DNA of 64,000 nt, taken from contig JAIXMN010000010.1 in assembly GCA_025716815.1 (NCBI GenBank), positions 248,001 to 312,000 on the forward strand, read 5' to 3'. Source of the stretch: Dichotomocladium elegans (taxonomy: Eukaryota > Mucoromycota > Mucoromycetes > Mucorales > Lichtheimiaceae). The notes under the pieces were generated by a model. The model had not been told where the DNA came from. It saw nothing but the letters and a program-made list of their open reading frames with translations, and made no database searches. Shown here one piece after another: positions 20,431 to 32,100 of this stretch; the first letter of the stretch is position 1; each line of letters opens with the position of its first letter. The position numbers were made by a program, and so were the translations under genes.

Positions 20431-22860
20431 ATGAACCCTTTGCAACAACAACAGTTTCAACGGCATCAGCAGCAACTCTCCACAATGTACGATAGCATGC
20501 AACAACAGCACGTGTTGCAAGGGAGTGGGTATGCTGGTGGGTATCCGTTTGACCCAGCACAGAGCAGAATACCAGCTGCAGGACTGGTTGGCGACTATCA
20601 TCAATTCCATCAGCATCACCAGCAACCCATGGCCGTCGGCAGTCGACCTCCAATGCATAAGGTGAATCCGTATGGCCTGATGCCTCCTCGCATACCAACT
20701 CCAGCTCAGCAGCCAATACCTCCTATGCCTATGGCAGCAACTTCGCCTACAGGTTTCGACCCCTCTTCGGCTCCTGTTCAGTTTGCTACTGCTGCTGCGG
20801 CTCCGGCTACTACCATGGCTCATATCAACTCTGGTGGTCAATGTACAAGCGCACATCCTTATCCTACTCCTCATCCTCAGCTGCGGATAGGCTCGTCCAC
20901 AACACCAATTGCCAGTGCCAAGCCGATAGAGTGTATCCGTGCGGACACGGAGACTCGAAAAAGAAACTTGAAGCTTTACTTGTCCCGGGACCAGCGTTAC
21001 CAAGAGACACTTAACCTTCAGGTGAAACGCCACTTTGCACTTGCTCAGGAAAAGAAACGTGAGATCGAAATCACTCAGCGTGAACGACAACTTCGCATGC
21101 GCGCAGGACCTGTGCCGGTCTTTGGACCTGGTTATATAGCCGGCGTGAACCCAACCGGCGTCGAGAGCAGAGTGGTATATCCCGCAAACAGAAGGCGGGT
21201 GCGTCGATCGCGGGAGTTGCGCTTGTAAGTAGCACGATGGGTCGTTCAGTAGAAGTATTAGGGGGAGTTGAGGAGGCGCACTTTATGAGGTCGAGGTTCG
21301 GTTTATTCTCATACCTATGGTTTCCGCATTATCATTATGCGTGGTTTCTTTCCTTCTTTTCTGCTTAGCCTCCAAAACCAACTAATGGAACAGGGCGAGA
21401 AAGAGGATACACTTGTACCAATACGTCTGGATATTGAGTTTGACGGACACCGGCTCAGGGATACATTCACCTGGAACCTAAACGGTAAGAAAGGACGGAA
21501 GCTGCGACTGAGTCGGGGTATGTGAGAATATTAATGCATTTTTGGTTTAGAGTCGCTTATTACACCTGAAATGTTTGCCCAGATCCTTTGCGAAGACCTA
21601 CAGCTTCCAGTAGCGTCATTTGGTCCCCTTATTACTCGCGGAATCCAAGATCAGATCCAGGATTATTACTTGAATGCAGGAAGCACCACCATGGGTGGAG
21701 ATGATTCTGGCGATGAAAAAGAAAATGTACATTCGACGAGTACAGAGCCGAAAGATGATATGATACCTATAAAATCAGAGACCGACAAGGCACCAGAGCA
21801 TAAAGGGCGGAAAAACACCGAGCTCCGAATGCTTATCAAAGTAAATTTTGAACGTAATAACTTGGATCAGATGAAGACGTAGAGATTGATTTGAAAGGAA
21901 TAGCTCGATATTACAGTCGGCAATCGGGCTTTAATAGATCAATTCGAGTGGGATATTGCATGCCGACGGAATGACGCAGAGTCATTTGCGGAAAAATTGG
22001 TCAACGAGTTGGGTCTTGGTGGGGAGTTCAGGTAGGCCTTAAAATGGAAAATGGGGACTCACAATGTCCACATAAAGCAAGTACTGATGCATGCTTTTTT
22101 ATTCCAACAAGAACTGCCATTGCACATTCCATTCGAGAACAAGCGCATAACTACATTAAATCTCTTCTCCTCGTTGGGTATGAATTTAATGGGTCCTCTA
22201 TTCTTGACGATGATTTACGTCAGAGTTTCTTGCCTGTGCTTAAGTCTGTCATACGCGATGCCGATTCCGTCGAGCGCTTCACGCCCGCAATTCTGGAATT
22301 AACAGACGCAGAGATTGATAAGCTCGAGAAAGATCGTATGCGCGATGTCCGCAGGAAACGGCGCCAAGCACGCGGACGTCGTGGCATTATCCTGCCTGAT
22401 CGTGAGCCTCAGAAAACATGTCGCACAGGGGTATCTGTCCCAGCAGATCAAGATGTGTCTGACGAGCAGTTTCTTATAAATGCTGGAATGGTTAATGGGG
22501 TCTCTGGAGGAAGCCATCGTGGCTCAACGCCGTCCGTCGAACCCATGCATTCACAGCGCAAGAGCGCGTTGAAAGCAAGATTAAATATCGCAGCAGACGC
22601 AGCAAGCAACCACATGAGCGTCAGTCCGCCCCCATCTCAATCACATGGAATAGATACACAAGGAGTTATTCCGCTAAGTACGGGTAATCGGTTTGCTTCC
22701 ATGGTAGACTATTCGTCGAGGGTCGCACTAGGTGAGTTTTTCTTCACTTGTCAAGCAACAGCCCAAGGGCCGTTTGATGTCTCGCACTCAGAGTCCTAAT
22801 GTAATACTATTATCAGGACACGGATACCCGTCTCCTGCAGGAGCACAACGTATCCAGTAA
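20431..22860 (+). CDS. snf5: SNF5/SMARCB1-family chromatin-remodelling subunit, 663 aa
   Basis: Six exons: 20431-21224, 21369-21484, 21551-21840, 21904-22031, 22112-22731, 22817-22860 (1992 nt, in frame). It is a core subunit of SWI/SNF or RSC remodellers in the nucleus. The N-terminus is Gln/Pro-rich ([15 protein letters not shown]). A basic helix-like segment precedes the SNF5 domain, which shows the two repeats: [25 protein letters not shown] with [19 protein letters not shown], then [20 protein letters not shown] with [15 protein letters not shown] and [10 protein letters not shown] basic C-terminal region follows. Whether it is the Snf5 (SWI/SNF) or Sfh1 (RSC) paralogue cannot be told from one copy. 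The ATG at 20431 follows a long pyrimidine tract; an in-frame non-ATG extension is ignored. Confidence 0.9.
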
Positions 22861-23774
22861 TTGTAGCGTAGTTCCAAGTTAGTATCAACGCGCGCCATTA
22901 TCCAATTCAATATAGGAGTTGCAATGTGTTCTCCGAAATTCTTCTTTGGCAGACGTCTACTACGGAAAAGATCGGTTCCTGGAAAGAGCAAACAGAGCGG
23001 CCGATCGTAGATATCTCTGGCTGTGAAAGACATGCGTTAACTGATAATTATTGATTCCCAACGTCAGGCATATGGCCGGTCACAACAACGAGGGCAATCC
23101 TGGAATGCATACCGCGCATGAATCTAATGTTATTGTCATTGTTGGAACGGGATGTTTATGTATTTTACACCTATTGTATCTGCACTCTTACAGCGTTTAT
23201 ATGTATAAAATTCCGCACCTAAGTATTGCGAGGAACTATGAGTAGGCATAAAATCATCCTGAGCGCTGTCAGCATCGATGCCGCGATTATGTATCAACCT
23301 TTATTTTTGGGGCTGATATTCTAGGTGGATGCCAGATACCATCCCTCAGCTATCTTGGGGTCTCTCTGCTGCAATCACATCACTTCCACAGCTATGGAGT
23401 TACCAAAGAGCTCTTCAATATTATACCGACGGCTTATTCATATTGAAAAATTGTCCTGCGTTCCGAGTTCTTGTATAACCATTGTTCAGAGGATTAATCC
23501 ATCTAGTCAAAGATAATGTCTGTCTGTCCTTTGCTCTTCATATTTTACACAATCTACCTGTAAACACCCGCTCATTACTCCAGTCACATACATGTACACA
23601 CGCACACTCCTTTTTCCAAGAGAAAGCTTCAATGGTCTTCTCCATACTTCTAGATTGCGATTCTACCACCGCTGCTCGTTTACTAGTACGTACACGAAAT
23701 AATTTGAATAAAAGTTCTATGTACAAATGAAGGATAAAAAAGAGGGATCAATCGGATGGTTACTATTCACTTTT
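22861..23774. other. Intergenic between convergent SNF5 and RRP40
   Basis: Shared 3' flanks of two converging genes. Short open frames only; no gene recognised. Confidence 0.55.
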
Positions 23775-24569
23775 CTATGCCTTGCTGATGAGTTCCTGAA
23801 CCATCGCCTTGCATTCGTCTGCAGAGAGATACTCCGAGTTTTGAATTGCGTTGGCGATGAGGATGGTATGACGCGTGCTGGACGAGTTGAGCCAAACTCT
23901 GCCGTTCATACCGACTGCGAGCTCAAAGGGGAAATGGTCACCTAGAAGTTGCAGGACGGGCGTGGATGGATCGAGTAACCTCCGGCAGAGGCCGAGGGAA
24001 CATTTGATGAGATATCCATCCTTGAGCTCGCCAAAGCCGTCGGCACGGCCGGTAGTAGGATTAATACATTCGAGTTCGGCTTCCATGTCTCTATTCGCCA
24101 TCGCAACACGGCAGTAGACAAGCGTGCGAGGCGCGAGATTCGGCTTGTTACGTTTCGTGGCTCCCTCAAATGCGAGAGAAGGAAGCACTGCAGTATGGGC
24201 TGTGCCAATGTCGACACGGTAGTAATCCGTAAGACGAGCCACTACAACACCCAGGACCGATTCGCCCGCAGCTGCAACATACTAGGGTCACGGAAGAGAT
24301 GGATTCATTGATTGAGAAGGAGGGAATGAAGGCGACGATTTTTAAAAAATAGAAAGAAAAAGAGAGAGACGTACTCGTTTTTGATTGCTCTCGATCCACC
24401 ATCGCGAAGGAGCAGCGTGGCGTAATATACCGGCTTTGGCAGCTACAATGTGTTCACCATCCTGGCGCAGACCAGGACCGAGTACAATGACATCCTGATC
24501 GCTTGTCTGAGCGGCATCGCTGATAATGTCGCCGGGTAGAACAACCCGAGGGTGATGATCAACTTCCAT
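23775..24569 (-). CDS. rrp40: Exosome cap subunit Rrp40 (EXOSC3), 233 aa
   Basis: Two exons on the minus strand (24569-24375 and 24281-23775; 702 nt, in frame). Rrp40 is one of three S1/KH cap proteins of the RNA exosome that degrades and trims RNA 3'-5' in nucleus and cytoplasm. It has an N-terminal domain (VVLPGDII and ILRHAAPSRWW), an S1 domain (YVAAAGESVLGVVVARLTDYYRVDIG, quoted in part) and a KH domain with the family GxNG motif in FELAVGMNGRVWLNS. Length fits the family. The start at 24569 (MEVDHHPR) was chosen because it fits the expected N-terminus; an upstream in-frame ATG at 24644 would add an unlikely hydrophobic leader. It is divergently arranged with GEMIN5. Confidence 0.9.
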
Positions 24570-24963
24570 CGGTCTATGTATACGTGGTGAAGAGAGAATA
24601 AAAAAGAGCGAGAAAGTAGAAATACAAGTGCGGGCGGTGTTCAAGCAAATTTTTACACTATGCGATCTGCTATGTATCCCCTCCTCCCACCTATTTCCCG
24701 ATTCAGAAGAAATAATTATCGCAGACTGCTCCCATCCTATTGCATATGGCCTAGGTGATGAGTGGAAGTTATATAGCGCCTTTTTTCCTGCCTTACGCGA
24801 TAGGTTGGCTGGAAAAGATATGCGTGTGTATGTGCAGAAAATGGGCTACTAAGTAGAGAAACGCAAGCTCCAACATTCGATGACCGCAGCGGTCTCCCCT
24901 CCCCACCCCGCTCTCCCTATCTCTTGACCTTTGCTCGATACACAGCCCATTCACCCACAGATA
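24570..24963. promoter_or_regulatory. Shared divergent promoter region of RRP40 and GEMIN5
   Basis: The two start codons are 394 bp apart on opposite strands with no other gene between, so the promoters must overlap or adjoin. No consensus TATA box stands out. Confidence 0.5.
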
Positions 24964-25490
24964 ATGCTCCAAGCTTACCCACCCGTGCCAAATTGGTACA
25001 CCTCTCATTGTGCGAAAGTTGCCGGGACCTCATATTATGTCTATGGAAGCCGCAATATCATTGTTGTCCTCGATATGCAATCGCGCACGTTCCAAAAGGC
25101 ATTCCTCGGTGCGTCGGACAAGATCCAAGCAATCGCGATCCACGATCATTTTCTATACGTTGCCACAGTCTCAGAGATATATGCTTGGAATCTTATCGAT
25201 AAGTCGCTCCTCATGACTTATGATCGAGTACACAAGGTAATGCTTAAAAACCCCGTCTATGCCGGTCAAAAGGGCACTCACGCGCGGCATATAAGTCAGA
25301 AATCACCGTCCTCGCGTGCGTCCAGCAAGGGATGGTGTTGATCTCGGCTGATAAGACAGGAGGTATCGTTGTCCAGGGCGCATTTGACGGGCGAACCCGA
25401 TTCCACCAAAAAGTATCCTCAGAAGTACGAACGGTTGCACCCGTCCATTATTCAGGAGACGACTATGTGGCTGTCGGGTAAATGTATTCG

Positions 25491-25535
<45 letters not shown>

Positions 25536-28500
25536 ATTGATGAATCGAAAAGAGCTTATGCATATCGCATCGTAGTTATGCGAATGGAATGATATACGTC
25601 GAAAAGGTGAAGGAGGATCTTAGTCTAGAAACGGTCTACCAAATGATTCACCCAGATGATGGCGTTCATGCGCTGGCATGGCAGAAATTGAAAAGCTCCA
25701 GTGGCGGAGAGTGGCCCCTTCTTGCGTCGAGTGCATCACGGATACGAAGTGTCATTGTGTGGAACGTGCCTCAAGAGTCAAAGTATGCTGTGCTTAACAT
25801 CCCGCCTCCGTCCTCGAAATGGACGGAGCAGCAGCGAACCAATCTTCGGCTGGAGCTGGCCTGGTCTGGGATTCATCCCCAGCGGCTTTGGTGTACATCA
25901 TACATGTAAGTAGATAGTTTGATGTAATCTGGGAATCCAGCATACAAGCGAAGGGTCGCCTACGCGCCTAACATACTTCTCTCGTTAGCGGTGCTGTCAT
26001 GTCATTTGAAATTAAGCAGAAGTCTCCAAACTATGATATCCGGCTTCCTGAGGAACACGGTCGTGTGATATTCAATTTATCGCTCATGGATGAGGGCAGG
26101 TTTGCAATAACCTATGCGTTGGACAAAAAGGTAAGGCATGAACGGAAAACTCTTTAGAGATTCGGGATCTTGTGAGTGATGTTTGGTATTTCTTGTACAT
26201 GTGACATCTAGATTGTGCTGTGGGATCTACGCAAGCGCCAGGCGATATCAGTGATGGCTACACAGGCAGCATTTCCTTATAGCATCGATATACCTCGGTG
26301 GAATCCAAGCCAGGCTGTGATTGGCATGGGCGACAGTTCAATTAAAATATGGAATTTCTCGTCGACTATGGGGAAGTCGGATCACAGCTTCTATCAGTCG
26401 CGATTGTTATGGCAAAACCTTCAAGGGCAAATTGGACATGTACGTTAAGATAAGAAAGTAGTATATTGAATAAGACTGTAATATGACACTTCTCTTAGGC
26501 AAAATGGAATCCAACGCGAGAGGGTTCAGTGGCGTACAGCACCGAGTATGGCCGGCTTGGAGTCTACGATGTAGACAGCAACAAGAACCATCGCTTCAAA
26601 TTCTATCACCAAAATAGAGGTGCTGTCCATATCACTTGGGCGGGCGATCTATATCTCGGTGAAGGAACCGTTGTCCGAGATTCCCTTATATCTTGCGGAA
26701 CTGATGGTGAAATTTATGCCTTTCACTCTCAAAAACCGAACGAGGCGCCCGTGCCAATGATTGGAATACTAGCTCAAATCAATCCCTCCTGGTCGGCTGC
26801 AACCCAGGCAAGTTTTGAAAGAAAAAAATGTTTCAATAGATGTAGAACTCACCTCTATACAGGCTAGGGTAAAGACGCGTCGTTGCTGTGTGGCTGCAGA
26901 CTCTGACCATCGCTTTTTTGCCATTGGAAGCACGGATGGGATGGTAGAAATATATCGCCTTGATACCTTCAAGATTATCTATATATGCAATGCACTGACG
27001 GCCGAAATAACAGCAATGAGCTGGGGCGGTAAGAACTGAACAGATATGAGAAATGAGGCACTATATTTGACTGCGATGTTCATATCTACTAGGACCGGAT
27101 CAAAGCATATTGGCGGTTGGGTATTCCACTGGTGCTGTCACAATGCATAAAATTTCCATTGCCATAAACACGACCGGTAAGACGCAAAATACCAATATCG
27201 CATAGATATACTCATGCATCGCACAAGAGGTACCTGTACCGGACACTACGGGATTCATAAGATGCAACTCACACAAGAAAGCAATTCATGACCTTGCTTG
27301 GGGCCATCATACTGACAAGGCACTGTTGGCATCCGCGTCTCATGATGAGAATGTGCTGGTATATGAAACCCGGGGACTAAAACGTTTATATGTGGCTCCT
27401 TTATTTATATACAGACGGACGCCTAGGTCAGAGAAGTAAAAACCAACCAGAGTATTTTGCACATGAACTATGTGGGTCAATTTAAAGAGCATCTTGGCCC
27501 TGTACTCTCTGTCTGCTGGAGCTACGAAGACCCTGATGTTTTATTTTCCGGTGCTGAAGATCGATTCATCTACCTTTGGAAGTACTCAGAGCACCCGTAT
27601 TCATCTAATAGTAAGTACGGTAGTAATGGGCATTTAACTGGGCGCTCATCTTTCGGAACTGTTACCATCTCACTACAGATAAACGAACGAGACGGACGAT
27701 AGAACTAGAAAATATAGCACGGAAAACGACGAGTATCTTAACGCAGATGCCCTCACAGCAACAAGAGAAAGCATCGCCTGTTGATAGCAATGCCGGAGCC
27801 ATATCTCAAGTCAAACGGTCAGCAGAGACAACCGATGGCGCTCGGAAAAAGCGCAAGCTACCTCAAACTCTCCTCACCGCTACAAAACGTGCGCAGAACG
27901 TCACGAAGCAACAGGTGACTGCCGCCCGATGTCTTGTTTTAGCAGCCCAGATATACGGTGGTGATCCCAATGAAGCCATTGAATACGTCAAGAGTAAGAT
28001 CCCTAGGGATATAGATCCTCAACTATATTCCACATACATTGTATCGCCCTATGAAGGTGACAATGGAAATCTGGATATGTTTTTCGGCGACAAGAATGAC
28101 ATGCGGAAGCTTCTGGGGCTGGAAGGTATATTAGGGATGTGTTTATGAGAGAGGCAATGCAATAGGGTCCCATATCTGACCGTGTCTATAATTATAGCGG
28201 AGCAAGTGGTTTTGCAAAAAGATAGGCATTTCAGTGTACCTGGATCGGAGACATATGACGTCAAATTTGCATTGGATATCATGCGCAGTGCGCCGCAAGA
28301 GTCGCTGAGCACATCGGACGTGATTGACTGGGTTGCGTTGGCATTGAGTCCAACAGGTACGTGCTTAGCTGGCGGAATGCTGTGAATAGTTTCGATTCAT
28401 CTGTTATAAATATTACGAACTTTAGCTGGTAAGGAGACGTGGCTGGCCATGATGGAGAATACAGCCAAGCAACTCGCGAAAATGCGCCAGGTCGTGCTTG

Positions 28501-28984
28501 CTGCGACTTGTTACCTGGCATGCTCCAAAGTCTACGAAGCTATTGATGTATATCGTAAGGCTGAGATGTACAGAGAAGCGATAGCCGTGGCGAAACTTCG
28601 ACTTCCCCCAGCGGATCCAATCACATGCTCTTTATATGCTGAATGGGCCGAAACTCTGAAAAAAGAGCCAAAGGAAGATGAGATGGCGGCCATGTGGTAA
28701 GGGGATATATATATATATAGAGAGAGAGAGACGCGAGAAATGTTAAAGAGAAGTATCCGCTAAAGTAATCGCGCACATAATTTAGCTTCATCCAAGGCCG
28801 CATGCCAGGATCTACCATCCATGCGATGAATTTATTGGCGCGGAAGAAACGAGAAAGCCATCTTTTTTGGGCGGCATGCTTGGCACATTTGCTGAAAGAC
28901 AATACGGGAGATGAAAGGATAAGTCAATATATCCATGCGCTCAAAGAGAGGGCAGCACGCCAAGGTGGAATGGAGGGACAATAA
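24964..28984 (+). CDS. gemin5: Gemin5-like WD40/TPR protein, 1034 aa
   Basis: Fourteen exons (starts 24964, 25296, 25576, 25989, 26212, 26499, 26863, 27093, 27228, 27427, 27679, 28198, 28426, 28786) sum to 3105 nt in frame. In animals Gemin5 recognises the snRNA Sm site and cap and delivers it to the SMN complex for Sm-ring assembly. The first ~850 residues form WD-type blades (IIVVLDMQSRTFQKAFLG, GGIVVQGAFDGRTRF, KIVLWDLRKRQAISVM, SSIKIWNFSS, GMVEIYRLDTFKIIYIC, AIHDLAWGHHTDKALLASAS, DVLFSGAEDRFIYLWKYS), consistent with the double propeller. A basic linker (KKRKLPQT) and helical TPR-like region follow, with ATCYLACSKVYEAIDVYRKA and MYREAIAVAKLRL closely resembling the Gemin5 helical domain. 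It is shorter than animal Gemin5 (about 1500 aa) and lacks its long C-terminal part. It ends 154 bp before the convergent Dicer stop. Confidence 0.85.
25491..25535. repeat. (AT)n(GT)n microsatellite in GEMIN5 intron 2
   Basis: About 13 AT then about 9 GT dinucleotides within the intron 25478-25575; likely length-polymorphic. Confidence 0.85.
26808..26862 (+). other. GC-AG intron in gemin5
   Basis: ACCCAG|GCAAGT to tatacag; 55 bp. Joins SAATQ to ARVKTRR in frame; no GT donor nearby preserves the frame. Confidence 0.75.
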
Positions 28985-29138
28985 AGACATGTGGCTCTGC
29001 AATCTACTTTTTTACTTTTGGACGGAAGAAACAATATGCCTTTATAGCGACATAGATTCAATGAACAACACCCCCCGATTCCCTCCCGTCAAGATTTTAA
29101 TACAAAACGAGGTAGCAAGAGAGAAATCAGATCCACTG

Positions 29139-32100
29139 TTACTCCTCGTCCTCATCTTCCACGTAAGCCTTGTTGCGCCTTCGATCCAAGATGCCGCAGT
29201 CGCAAACGCGCTCGACCAAATCCGGATCTTCTTCGAGCCGGAGATTCGCCTTGGTGGCAGCATTTCGACGAGCAGCTTTGATATTATCTGATGACCCTGA
29301 AGCGAGCGGCTGGTCGTGTAAGAAGATGACACATTTTTGGCTGTCTTTGGCATTTGACTCGGATGTGAAGTTTCTAATGGGCAGGAAGATTGATTGGCAC
29401 CGGGAGGGCTTTTCCCCTGCACACACACATCACCCAGAAAACTATCCGCTTACCTGAGCATGAATCCGTCACAGCCCATGGCTTGGAGTCCTGTTGTCAA
29501 CTTGCGGAGGGGATGGACATGGATCGTGTCCGGGCTGACGTGCTTCTCGAAAAGTGGAACCATCCACTTTTCAAACACCTTCTCCACCGGGTCGAGATCA
29601 AAGCCGGCGTCAATAAAGACAGCACCAAGCATGCTTTCCACCACATCGGACAATACTTTTGGGATCGACATGTCCCGCCAGTATTCGCCTTGCGCGTCCC
29701 CTTTATTCTTCACCTCTTCAAGCTCAAGGCAGAACTCCTCGATTGCCTTGACCAGACGGCCTGAATAGTGTTTGATGTTCTTATGGAGGTCGTTTTCCAC
29801 GCAGATAATGCCCAAAACATGATTGTTCACGCACGAGTCCTTGAGCTCTGTGATCTGTCCGGGGTCGGCCTCAGGGTATTTGGTAAACAGGTATCGGATC
29901 ACCAGAAAGTCAAGGATTGCATCACCAAGGAACTCGAGACGTTGGTAGCATGGTGCAGTAGAATTCGGCAAGCTGGCATGCGTGAGCGCTTCGACGATAA
30001 GCAGCGGATTCTTGAACGTGTAGCCAGTTACTTCCTCAACACGCCGCACGTTGACTTGGCGTAGCGAAGTGATTTCTGCGCGAGCGGGCATCTTGTCCCG
30101 GTTGATGAGCCAGGTGTCATTGAAGTCGTCCCAGCTTTTAATTTCATCGAACGGAATTTGCATCTGAATGGCGCACTGAAGGCCACCCCTGAGACCGCTG
30201 CTTAGGTAACAGGCTCCTAACGACGCCTCAACAATATCAGCAAGCGTCTTGTCAGAGAGACTATGCTGTCGCACTTCTTTGAGCGTCTCGGGTGTGTCGT
30301 TCGGCGTCACAAAGTGGTGCGGCCTCCAATAGCGTCGGTTGAATGCATGGCTTGTAACATAACGGTAGAGCTTTAAGCGCTTGGCGGCTCGGTAGAGTGC
30401 GCGGTTACAAATGACACGGATACGAAGACAGTGGAGTTCGCCTTCATTCGAATACGGGAAATTAATGATCAGTCTGATGGTAGCAAGGAACTTGAGCAAA
30501 GAGTCTGTTGAAAATATTAGTATATAACAAGAGAGAGGAGAGAAAAAATATAACGCATGCTCGACCGTCGCCGGTTCGTTCAGATTCAAATTACCTCCTA
30601 GGGTTTCGAGCCGTTCGTAATTCATGGACATGGACGCAGAGGGCGTTGTGTAGGCTTCCAGAAGCATATCATCACCAGATGGGAGATCATATCTCTTTTT
30701 GGCCTCTTGAATAAGCAAATACGAATCGAGACGTGTCATGAAGGATGGCAGAAACATGGCTGATTGATACACGCTCGCACTTATTGGAAACAAGCGACAA
30801 AACTCGGGTATGACAAAGGTCGCGGTGCGTTTCTTCTCAATAGGGGAAGCAGACTCGTGCGGAAAGAGGTAGTTCATGACCTTGTTAATCCGCTGGACGC
30901 GGAGAAGCGGCTGATCAGGTTTTGTTATTTCGACGTGTGCAACGTCTTGGTAGTACGCTGCAAACGTCTCATACCCAGTCTCTCGGATGTTCATATCGGC
31001 AGGAACAGCGGAGGTCGGGTGCAAGTTTGCGCAGATATCGCGGACAATGTATCGTCTTGAATTATCGAAGAAATCGATAATGATCCTGTCCTGCAGGTTC
31101 GCTCCTGGATCATCAGCATCAACTGGAATGAAGGCGTACTCGATTACGCGATGAACTTCATCCCAGTCCACAGATTCCCTGAAGGTCGGGGCTTTGAGCA
31201 CATACTTGATATCATTGGTATGCATGATCTTCAAGGGCGCTATGAAATACGGAAACTCGTAGAGTGGGCAGCTAAACTCTCGGTTGGTAATCGTGGAAGT
31301 CATGCGCAAGGTGAAAGCAGCAAGAGTCTCCACCGTTTCGCGGTCAACCGTGCAATATTCCGAATCTGTCTTGTAAGACACTTTGAACGGACGGCCTTTT
31401 GAGTAAAGCTCAAATTCTGGAATGGTAGGAAGAGGCTTCCACGTCAAGATGACTAACCGACGCACAGGCACGGTAACGTTTTCCGGAACGTGCATGTTGA
31501 TTGTGGTGACAGACATGTCAAACGGACCCTCGCCAATGTCTGGAGGATCACCTTCTGCTTTTACTTCCTCTGTGTGCTCTGTGCTTATATTTCCATTGCT
31601 CACTTTCTCGGGCACCAGTGGGTCTTGATGCAATCCGATGCTGGTGGTGGCCACTTCAGTAGTATGTCGGGAAGCATTCTTTACCTGCGGAAACAAATGT
31701 AAGACTGACTGTCCTCTCGAAATATTTTTGAAACGAAAAGCAGCACATTAACCTCGGTTGACACCACCTCGTCTTCCTCGGGTATCTCTTCCTCGACTTC
31801 GGGCTCTCTCTCCCAAAACCGTGGTGTCCTTCGTTCAAAAATATTCTTGCGCCTTCGACTGCCGATTAGCTGCCCGTTCTCATCGTACTGCGGTCCCATT
31901 TCACCGAGGATCTCACGCCGCGAACTGTTCGGCATAAGATGATCATTCAAAACGCCTTTCCTGTGGAGCTCCTTGCAGACCTCGAAGGCTGCAATCCGTT
32001 TTGCCCTGGCCTTGGTTCGTGCTATGGGTGACTCGACTTCACGCACCGCAGCGTTGCTCGGGAGACTGACTTTGCATGTAAAACCATCTGCGCAGGGAAA

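Noticed and set aside
24570..24644. Upstream ATG for RRP40 at 24644
   Set aside because: It would add a hydrophobic, Ser/Phe-rich leader absent from the family; the ATG at 24569 fits.
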